A DNA stretch of 8,730 nucleotides from Acidobacteriota bacterium (GTDB taxonomy: Bacteria > Acidobacteriota > Terriglobia > UBA7540). The DNA is taken from positions 1 through 8,730 of the forward strand of contig JAJYHU010000210.1 in NCBI GenBank assembly GCA_021784615.1, in the 5' to 3' direction. Made by a program: the position numbers and the translations under genes. Positions 1 through 4,629 of this stretch are shown here, one piece after another; position 1 is the stretch's first letter, and every line of letters begins with the position of its first letter. Below the pieces are notes generated by a model, which worked only from the letters and a program-made list of their open reading frames with translations, had not been told where the DNA came from and did not search any database.

Positions 1-92
1 AATCGCCCGTCGCCCGGAGCGCGGAAGTAACCGCCCAGGCGCAAACGCCGGGTCACGTAGTTCCACAGGCCGCGCGGCGAGGACCTGCTCAC
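1..92 (-). CDS. Partial gene, start only; second cistron after DUF6788 gene, possibly transposase-like
   Basis: Reading leftwards from a GTG at 92-90, an open frame of 30 codons runs off the window edge. It begins VSRSSPRGLWNYVTRRLRLG and continues GYFRAPGDGR. The GTG overlaps the TGA stop of the upstream DUF6788-type gene (GTGA, 4 bases), the usual arrangement for translational coupling, and this is the main evidence that the frame is real. The residues are basic and rich in Arg, Trp and Tyr. I do not recognise the family from this short piece. DUF6788-type genes are, to my knowledge, often found beside transposase-like genes, so a mobile-element function is plausible but is inference from context. 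Confidence 0.5.
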   Translation of the reverse strand, partial: MSRSSPRGLWNYVTRRLRLGGYFRAPGDGR

Positions 93-433
93 CGGCCCTG
101 CTGTTTCCGCCACAGGGCCAGCAGTTGTGCGTTGGCGGCGAAGACCTCACCCGCCGCCTCTTTAAACTCCCGGCCACCCTCCACCCAGCGCCAAACTTCC
201 TCGACCCATTCGGTGGGGATGCGTTCAACGTGCTTCTTGCCCCCCGCCATGAACGTGAGCGACCAAACAGGATGTCCTTTCGGATCCCGCGCGCAGTGGC
301 AGGTGGGCTGACCGCAACGGCGGTGCGTGAGCGAAAGCGAACCGGGCAGCAGGTCCGGCGGGATCGGGAAGCGGCGGAGCAGTTCGAACTTGTGCTGCCG
401 GAGCCGGGCGGCTTGGCGGCCTTTGGGAGTCAT
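89..433 (-). CDS. DUF6788-type small protein, mobile-element associated
   Basis: This is a 114-residue, strongly basic protein of unknown function. The diagnostic part is the middle: LTHRRCGQPTCHCARDP (about residues 35-51), a CxxxxCxC cysteine cluster that may bind metal. It is followed by GHPVWSLTFMAGGKKHVERIP and a Trp/Glu-rich helical stretch (about 75-90). This pattern is what I know as DUF6788, a family recurring beside transposase-like genes in Acidobacteria, Verrucomicrobia and similar phyla. That identification is from memory and was not searched. The ATG at 433 is chosen because it follows a promoter-like palindrome by three bases and no upstream in-frame alternative looks better. 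There is almost no room for a Shine-Dalgarno outside the palindrome, so the mRNA may have a very short leader. The stop overlaps the start of the next gene (GTGA). Confidence 0.72.
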   Translation of the reverse strand: MTPKGRQAARLRQHKFELLRRFPIPPDLLPGSLSLTHRRCGQPTCHCARDPKGHPVWSLTFMAGGKKHVERIPTEWVEEVWRWVEGGREFKEAAGEVFAANAQLLALWRKQQGR

Positions 434-436
434 CTT

Positions 437-464
437 CTTATGAGTGTATTAATACACTCATAAG
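437..464. repeat. Perfect 28-bp palindrome at the start of the DUF6788 gene
   Basis: The half site CTTATGAGTGTATT (437-450) is followed without a spacer by its exact reverse complement (451-464). The dyad axis lies between 450 and 451, and the palindrome ends three bases before the ATG at 433. Its AT-rich centre (TATTAATA) supplies the candidate -10 box of the minus-strand promoter, so a dimeric repressor bound here would block transcription. The arrangement suggests an autoregulatory operator. A transposon end or recombination site is the alternative. Confidence 0.85.
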
Positions 465-476
465 CACCCGAATCAA
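449..476 (-). promoter_or_regulatory. Candidate promoter of the DUF6788 operon, inside the palindrome
   Basis: Read on the minus strand, TTGATT (476-471) is a 4/6 match to the -35 consensus. A 16-base spacer follows, then TATTAA (454-449), a 4/6 match to the -10 box. Transcription would start near 440-442, only about 7-9 bases before the ATG at 433, which would give an almost leaderless mRNA. The -10 lies at the centre of the perfect palindrome. Confidence 0.4.
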
Positions 477-616
477 GCCCTTTACCGTGAACGCGAAAAT
501 AGGAAAGAATCAGGTTCGACGCCTAACTGAACTCGTCAAGGCTCGGAAATCAGCCAAAGCTAATCTTGCTCCCCGCAGTTTCCGAAACTCCTGCGGCAGC
601 GACCCACCATCTCTGA
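465..616. other. Gene-free stretch between the DUF6788 operon promoter and the IS1380-like relic
   Basis: Apart from the -35 box at 471-476, I see no supported gene here. A GTG-started plus-strand frame from 487 to 735 has a basic beginning (NAKIGKNQVRRLTELVKARK) but no recognisable domain and no clear Shine-Dalgarno. Its second half overlaps the transposase relic in another frame. A small imperfect inverted repeat lies at 573-596: CCGCAG pairs with CTGCGG and TTTC with GAAA, with a three-base bulge. Confidence 0.4.
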
Positions 617-784
617 AGGGACATCTGTCGTATCGAGCTGAAGGTACGGCAGGCGGTGGGGCTGTTTTCGGAACCATCGGGCGCAGGGCAGGTGGAGCAC
701 ACGGTGGGGGAGTTGGTGGCACAGCGAGTTTATGAAAAACACCTCCGTCAACAAGTTCGTTGCCCAGCTGCCTCGGGAGGTTGA
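617..784 (+). pseudogene. Decayed IS1380-family-like transposase fragment
   Basis: A short frame lies between stops at 614-616 and 782-784. It translates through RQAVGLFSEPSGAGQVEHTV and GELVAQRVY (about 653-733). The pattern (hydrophobic helix, then a polar turn, xEHTVxxLVAQRVY) matches the N-terminal region of IS1380-family transposases, where the sequence normally goes on to a glycine-tyrosine-glutamate (GYED) stretch. Here the resemblance ends right after QRVY, and what follows (EKHLRQQVRCP) is unlike the family. No initiation codon, DDE residues or length to encode a transposase (normally over 400 residues) remain. The call rests on remembered family similarity over about 30 residues. 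Confidence 0.5.
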
Positions 785-1006
785 AATGCGCCCCGGCGGG
801 CTCGGCCCGCACCGTCAACAGCGCGCCGGCGGGTCATCCCCAGATCAAAAGCAGCTTGCGCGTCATCCTTTGGGCATCGCACGACTCCCAAACCCGTCCC
901 TGTCGTCCAAATCCCAACTCAACCCGGCAATTCAATCCATTGCTGAGAAATGCGGGCTAGCGACGGGCTGCCGTAAGCAGTCGCTTTTTAGCGTCTGAGA
1001 TCTCCG
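785..1006. other. Gene-free remnant, possibly the 3' end of the same IS1380-like element
   Basis: No supported gene is present. Features seen are a GC-rich hairpin (GCGGGC at 796-801 pairing with GCCCGC at 805-810) and a TGAGAAATGCGGGCTAG stretch (944-960) that could be the old right end of an IS1380-type element. A small dyad, CGCTTTTTAGCG, is at 982-993. The link to an IS end is a weak inference, because no matching left end is visible on the other side of the relic. Confidence 0.25.
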
Positions 1007-1047
1007 GAAGGAACACCTCACCCCGGAATCTGTGAGCCTGTTCCTTC
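1007..1047 (-). terminator. Strong hairpin just past the alpha-galactosidase stop
   Basis: GAAGGAACA (1007-1015) is perfectly complementary to TGTTCCTTC (1039-1047), and the stem continues inward with CTCAC (1017-1021) pairing with GTGAG (1032-1036). This gives 14 base pairs with a small internal loop and a ten-base apical loop. It begins eight bases after the TGA at 1057-1055 of the minus-strand gene, where a 3'-end structure is expected. No U-tract follows on the minus strand, so it is not a textbook intrinsic terminator. It may stabilise the mRNA end or act with Rho. Confidence 0.5.
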
Positions 1048-1054
1048 TCAGCGG

Positions 1055-2842
1055 TCAGTTCGGCAGCGACCAGATCTGGTTCTGCTGGTTGTGTCCGCAG
1101 GGCTCGATCGCGAGGCTTTGAGGATCGTTCGCCGGTCCGGCGGCGCTCAGGCACTGGTGGTCATGGGCGCTCTTGAGGTTTCCCTTCAGCGTGTAGCGCC
1201 AACGCTGGGCGCTCATGGCGCGGCAGGCTTCCATCACCGGTTTGCCATTGGCAACGGCCAGGCAGCGCCCGCCGAGAGAGCGCAACGCGCCGCTGGATGT
1301 GACCACCCAAATTTCGCCGCGAGTTCCGGAACAGGCTTCAACCTGTCCCGGAGCAGCCAGACAGCGGCTGTAACTATCAATGTCGTGGTGATAGCGATCG
1401 GGGTTGGTCGTCATGATGATCGCGCCGGTGCGCGAAGGCCTGCCGCAGTGGGCGGCAGGCTGAACGCGCCAGATGGCGGTGTCGTGTGGCGCGATTTCGG
1501 CCTCAAGAGCAGATAAGCCGGACTGGCGCTTGCCGTTCCAGAGATTCCGCGCGTCCAGCCGGCATCCGGAATTTGCCGCATAGCCGAAATCAGCCGGGTG
1601 CAGGCTGACGCGGACCGGTGCATCGCTGCGGTTGAGCACTGCGACCGCAGCATTACCCGCAGCGAGCGGCTTGAACAGAACGTCCATTGCGTTGCTCCGC
1701 AGCACCAGCGTGGCCATCCGGCCGAGCGGGTCCTGGTCGATTGCGATCACCCTCCGGTTGCCAAGAATGGCAATAGCCTGAGGGCTGAGCTTCGCAACAT
1801 TCGAGCTCAAGATCAGCGGCGCGGACATCATGGACCACAGGGCCAGCTGGCTGCGGCTTTCAGCCAAGCTCAGCCCGCTATCGCCGCCGATGATAAAATC
1901 CGGGTCGTTCCAGTTGCCGGGTTTCTGGAACCGGCCCAGCGGAAGATTGTACGCGTAGTTCCACAGAACGCTCGGAAAGCGCGGAACGTCGGGGTCCTTA
2001 GCATGGTAATTGGCCATGTCGGAGCCTTCACGCCACAACTGGCCGTAGTATCGGACCCAGCTCAGCACGTCATACCATTCCGGCGTCCCCTGGAAGTATG
2101 CGGGAGCAGATTCTGAGAAAACGATGGGACGGCCCACACTCTTGAGCGCCGCGCTCTCCCTGGCATAAGCCCTGCGGAAGGCGGCGTCTTTGCTGCTGCC
2201 TGGGGGCACGTAGACGTTGCACGCGTCCAGCTTGAGATAATCCACGCCCCAGGAGGCAAAAAGCCTGGCGTCCTGGAAAAAGTGATCTTTGCCGCCGCCT
2301 TTCGGCTGGCCGCTTCCCGCAAGCCCGTCGCAAGTTGCGTAGCCGGAATCTTCATAAATGCCGAACTTCAACCCCAAAGCGTGGACGGCCTGCGCCACCG
2401 GTTTCATTCCCAGCGGGAACCGCCCGGAGTCCGGTTGCAGATTGCCGTTTGAGTCGCGGCCTTTCTGCATCCAGCAATCGTCGATGGTCACCGTCTTATA
2501 GCCGCGCGCGGCAAGGCCGGTCGTGACCAGAGCTTTGGCGTTTGAGACAATCGTCTCGGCCGTGAAACCGCACTGGTAATGGTCCCAGTCGTTCCAGCCC
2601 ATCGGCGGAGTTGCAGCCAGCATCTTCAGGCCGCCGGCTTGCCCGCCCATCGCGGGAGCCGCCGCGCTTGAGACCGCAGCGAGAAACAGCAAAAGCAGCA
2701 AGACACCCGGCATGCGCCTCTGGAATGGAGCGGCAATCATCCGGGAGCAGCCTTTGCCGATTGAGGTCGCAGCCGCGCCGGGACCGGATACACTTTGTCC
2801 AACTACCTTAGGATTATTCACGTGACGATTCCGTTTTAACAA
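1055..2842 (-). CDS. Secreted GH27 alpha-galactosidase with C-terminal ricin-type beta-trefoil
   Basis: This is a glycoside hydrolase that should release terminal alpha-linked galactose (or a related sugar such as alpha-GalNAc or beta-L-arabinopyranose, which GH27 also covers) outside the cytoplasm. Residues are counted from the TTG at 2842. A hydrophobic signal core follows an RR pair (GVLLLLLFLAAVSSAAA, 46-62). The GH27 barrel starts at TPPMGWNDWDHYQCGF (78-93), with YLKLDACN carrying the likely nucleophile Asp206, LWREGSDM the likely acid/base Asp275, and NWNDPDF at 310-316. A C-terminal beta domain spans about 376-460. A beta-trefoil follows (about 475-595) with three repeats ending GEIW, AQRW and NQIW, and this probably binds carbohydrate. 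The start is uncertain. TTG 2842 has GGAGGT nine bases upstream (2857-2852) and fits the promoter, but puts 45 residues before the signal core. ATG 2740 or ATG 2713 would give a normal signal peptide with weaker ribosome sites. Confidence 0.93.
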   Translation of the reverse strand: MLKRNRHVNNPKVVGQSVSGPGAAATSIGKGCSRMIAAPFQRRMPGVLLLLLFLAAVSSAAAPAMGGQAGGLKMLAATPPMGWNDWDHYQCGFTAETIVSNAKALVTTGLAARGYKTVTIDDCWMQKGRDSNGNLQPDSGRFPLGMKPVAQAVHALGLKFGIYEDSGYATCDGLAGSGQPKGGGKDHFFQDARLFASWGVDYLKLDACNVYVPPGSSKDAAFRRAYARESAALKSVGRPIVFSESAPAYFQGTPEWYDVLSWVRYYGQLWREGSDMANYHAKDPDVPRFPSVLWNYAYNLPLGRFQKPGNWNDPDFIIGGDSGLSLAESRSQLALWSMMSAPLILSSNVAKLSPQAIAILGNRRVIAIDQDPLGRMATLVLRSNAMDVLFKPLAAGNAAVAVLNRSDAPVRVSLHPADFGYAANSGCRLDARNLWNGKRQSGLSALEAEIAPHDTAIWRVQPAAHCGRPSRTGAIIMTTNPDRYHHDIDSYSRCLAAPGQVEACSGTRGEIWVVTSSGALRSLGGRCLAVANGKPVMEACRAMSAQRWRYTLKGNLKSAHDHQCLSAAGPANDPQSLAIEPCGHNQQNQIWSLPN

Positions 2843-2851
2843 AGTGAACGT

Positions 2852-2857
2852 ACCTCC
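2852..2857 (-). promoter_or_regulatory. Shine-Dalgarno GGAGGT bearing on the start choice
   Basis: GGAGGT reads on the minus strand at 2857-2852 within GGGAGGT, nine bases before the TTG at 2842. It is the best ribosome-binding site near this gene and the main argument for the long form of the alpha-galactosidase. Confidence 0.45.
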
Positions 2858-2890
2858 CGTGCAGGAATGTTAATAATGAGGACAAAGAAG

Positions 2891-2919
2891 AGTAAAACTT
2901 TGGCCGAGTCCAATGTCAA
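2891..2919 (-). promoter_or_regulatory. Candidate sigma-70-type promoter of the alpha-galactosidase gene
   Basis: On the minus strand a perfect TTGACA (2919-2914) is followed by a 17-base spacer and TTTACT (2896-2891), a 4/6 match to TATAAT. The predicted start of transcription is near 2884. This gives a leader of about 42 bases to the TTG start at 2842, or about 144 bases to ATG 2740. The gene can therefore be transcribed on its own rather than only by read-through from the channel gene upstream. Confidence 0.55.
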
Positions 2920-2939
2920 GCCATTTTCGCCCGCTACGA

Positions 2940-2965
2940 GAGCGCTCGCGCGTGCGCGTCCGCTC
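2940..2965 (-). terminator. GC-rich hairpin after the MscS gene
   Basis: GAGCG (2940-2944) pairs with CGCTC (2961-2965), then after a symmetric 2x2 internal loop CGCGC (2947-2951) pairs with GCGCG (2954-2958). It lies 25 bases past the channel's stop and 21 bases before the -35 box of the next gene, so it is well placed to separate the two transcription units. There is no U-tract, so intrinsic termination is doubtful. Confidence 0.35.
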
Positions 2966-2989
2966 CAGGCGCTGCGTCGGGAGAAGGCC

Positions 2990-4090
2990 TTAAAAAGTAT
3001 CTGGGCCGGGTTTGGGCGTGCGACCACCCAGCAACGGCAAGGCTGACTTGTCCAGCACCAGCGTGCGTGTGGGGAAAGCGAATTCGATGCCTTCTTTTTG
3101 AAACCGCCGCACGATCCGCTTCCGAATTTCATGCTGGACAGCAAACTGATCGACGTAACTCCGAACGTGCACCACCAGCGTGAAATCCAGCGAGGAATCA
3201 CTAAAGCCCGGAATGAAGCGGACGGCGGGTTTAGGCTCCAGAAGCAGGCCGTCGATCCCTGCCGCAATCGCCTGCTCGGCGACTTCAAGCAAAGCGTGCT
3301 CGACCGCCTCCGGGTCAGTTCCATAGACGACGCCGACCTGCATGGGAAGCGCCACGCGCGGCTCCGGCAGGGAATAATTGGTGATAATGGCCTTTGAGAG
3401 CGTCGAATTCGGCAGAACCACGATGCTGTTCGGGAGCGTGCGCAAGTGCGTGGAGCGCCATCCGATGCGGGTGACGTAGCCCTCCTGTCCGGAATCGAGC
3501 TTGATGAAGTCTCCCAGTCGAATGGGCTGGTCCGCCAGGACGTAGAGGCCCGCAAAAAAGTTGCTGAGCGTATCCTGCAAGGCTAGGGCAACGGCCACGC
3601 TGCCCACGCCCAGGGTAGTCCAAACGGCCGTGAGGTGGATGCCCAGGTTCTCCAGAATGACGATGATCGCCACCAGCGCAAACAGGGCGCGGACCACAAA
3701 AGTTGCGGGAGCCGTGACGCGTTCGAGCGTGGGGTCCCGCTGGGTCATGCGGCGCAGGAACAGAATGAAGACCTTGGCGGGGAAATAGAAAATCACCACA
3801 ATGAGGACCGCCAAAATCAGCTTGTCGCCCAGGTGTCGCCAAACGCGGGGCAGCTCAAAAAGCTGGAGGGAGATGTGGAGGCCCGCCAACAGCATCAGGG
3901 GGATGGGAAGAGATTCGAGCAGGGCAAACAACATCTCTCCCCATTTGCCCTTAAGCTTTACGCGCCAATGGTGGAAGATCCGGTGTAAAACCAAACCGGC
4001 CAGCAAGGCCGCCGCGAGAACCGCTCCGGAGGCGGAAAGGTCAAAGACCGCCTGCGAGACGTGCAAAGATCGCTCCAAGTTGCGCCACAT
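2990..4090 (-). CDS. MscS-family small-conductance mechanosensitive ion channel
   Basis: This is an inner-membrane channel that opens under membrane tension to release solutes during osmotic downshock, normally as a homoheptamer. The protein has 366 residues. Hydrophobic segments lie near 20-38, 54-75, 89-112 and 130-150. The pore-lining helix and signature follow at 155-195: TTLGVGSVAVALALQDTLSN, then FFAGLYVLADQPIRLGDFIK. The cytoplasmic beta domain includes EGYVTRIGWRSTHLRTLPNS and VVLPNSTL (203-231), the usual MscS middle-domain motifs. A mixed alpha/beta domain follows (about 245-345) and the tail is proline-rich. With about five membrane helices it is larger than the three-helix E. coli MscS (286 residues), so a YbdG/YnaI-like or other subfamily is possible. 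The ATG at 4090 has GGGGAGGAAGG upstream, ending about 11 bases before it. It is transcribed divergently from lon. Confidence 0.92.
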   Translation of the reverse strand: MWRNLERSLHVSQAVFDLSASGAVLAAALLAGLVLHRIFHHWRVKLKGKWGEMLFALLESLPIPLMLLAGLHISLQLFELPRVWRHLGDKLILAVLIVVIFYFPAKVFILFLRRMTQRDPTLERVTAPATFVVRALFALVAIIVILENLGIHLTAVWTTLGVGSVAVALALQDTLSNFFAGLYVLADQPIRLGDFIKLDSGQEGYVTRIGWRSTHLRTLPNSIVVLPNSTLSKAIITNYSLPEPRVALPMQVGVVYGTDPEAVEHALLEVAEQAIAAGIDGLLLEPKPAVRFIPGFSDSSLDFTLVVHVRSYVDQFAVQHEIRKRIVRRFQKEGIEFAFPTRTLVLDKSALPLLGGRTPKPGPDTF

Positions 4091-4629
4091 TCAAGCTATC
4101 GCCTTCCTCCCCTGCAACCAACCGCTACTGAGAATAACTTGGGTTTACTTCCGGAAGCAATCGTCCGGCAAAGCAATCCCTGCGAACGGGCTGCCGTTCC
4201 TGTTGCCCGGGAGAGCGCTTTCAACCCCGGCCGTTTTCCCGGTCGGCCCCAAAACAACTCCACGTTGGAGGAAGATTGCCGATACTATGAAGGGCGGTTG
4301 AACCTGGCGCCGGCGCTCGTGCCGATCATGCCCGGTTTCGCGGAAGGTTCAGGTCCCACAAAGGAATGGCACGCGCGGGCGGCTTGCTTTCTGCCCCAGC
4401 AGGCGGCGTTGCGCGCCCGACGAACCGTTTGGCGGCAATCGGCATCTAAGGCAAGTAGGGTCTGCTTTGCCAGACGTGGTCAGCACACGACATCCTGCCG
4501 GGGGTTTGGTTTCGAGGCGCCGGAATGTCGGTGCTAGAATGAGGGAGAAGGTTTGGCGATCCAACAAGATGAGAAATAGGGGCCAGGAGGCGGGAGTCAA
4601 TTCCGTATTCCCGGAGACCCGAGACAACG
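4091..4629. other. Divergent intergenic region between the mscS-like gene and lon
   Basis: This 539-bp stretch must hold promoters for both neighbours. I see a purine-rich ribosome site for the channel gene next to its start, a perfect 10-bp palindrome CTTCCGGAAG (4148-4157), and a GGCCG/CGGCC hairpin around 4230-4250. Its lon-proximal end holds a candidate -10 box (4532-4540). A plus-strand frame from 4061 to 4537 is open for 158 codons but has no recognisable domain, overlaps the channel gene antisense and lacks a convincing start, so I do not call it. I found no CIRCE-type heat-shock operator by eye. Confidence 0.5.
4532..4540 (+). promoter_or_regulatory. Candidate extended -10 promoter element of lon
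   Basis: TGCTAGAAT reads as an extended -10 (TG, one base, then TAGAAT, a 5/6 match to TATAAT). It would start transcription near 4547, leaving a leader of about 83 bases before the lon ATG. No good -35 is visible at the expected spacing (TTTCGA at 4510-4515 gives 19 bases), which is tolerable for an extended -10 promoter. Confidence 0.35.

Noticed and set aside
487..735. 82-codon GTG-started frame divergent from the DUF6788 gene
   Set aside because: The basic N-terminal part is open, but the second half is Gly-rich and simply the wrong frame of the IS1380-like relic. There is no clear Shine-Dalgarno.
4228..4252. Hairpin GGCCG...CGGCC as a terminator
   Set aside because: It lies in the divergent region where neither gene ends, and has no U-tract in either direction.
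4061..4537. 158-codon plus-strand frame in the mscS-lon gap
   Set aside because: Its start lies antisense inside the channel gene, there is no ribosome site or recognisable motif, and it overlaps the region expected to hold promoters for both neighbours.
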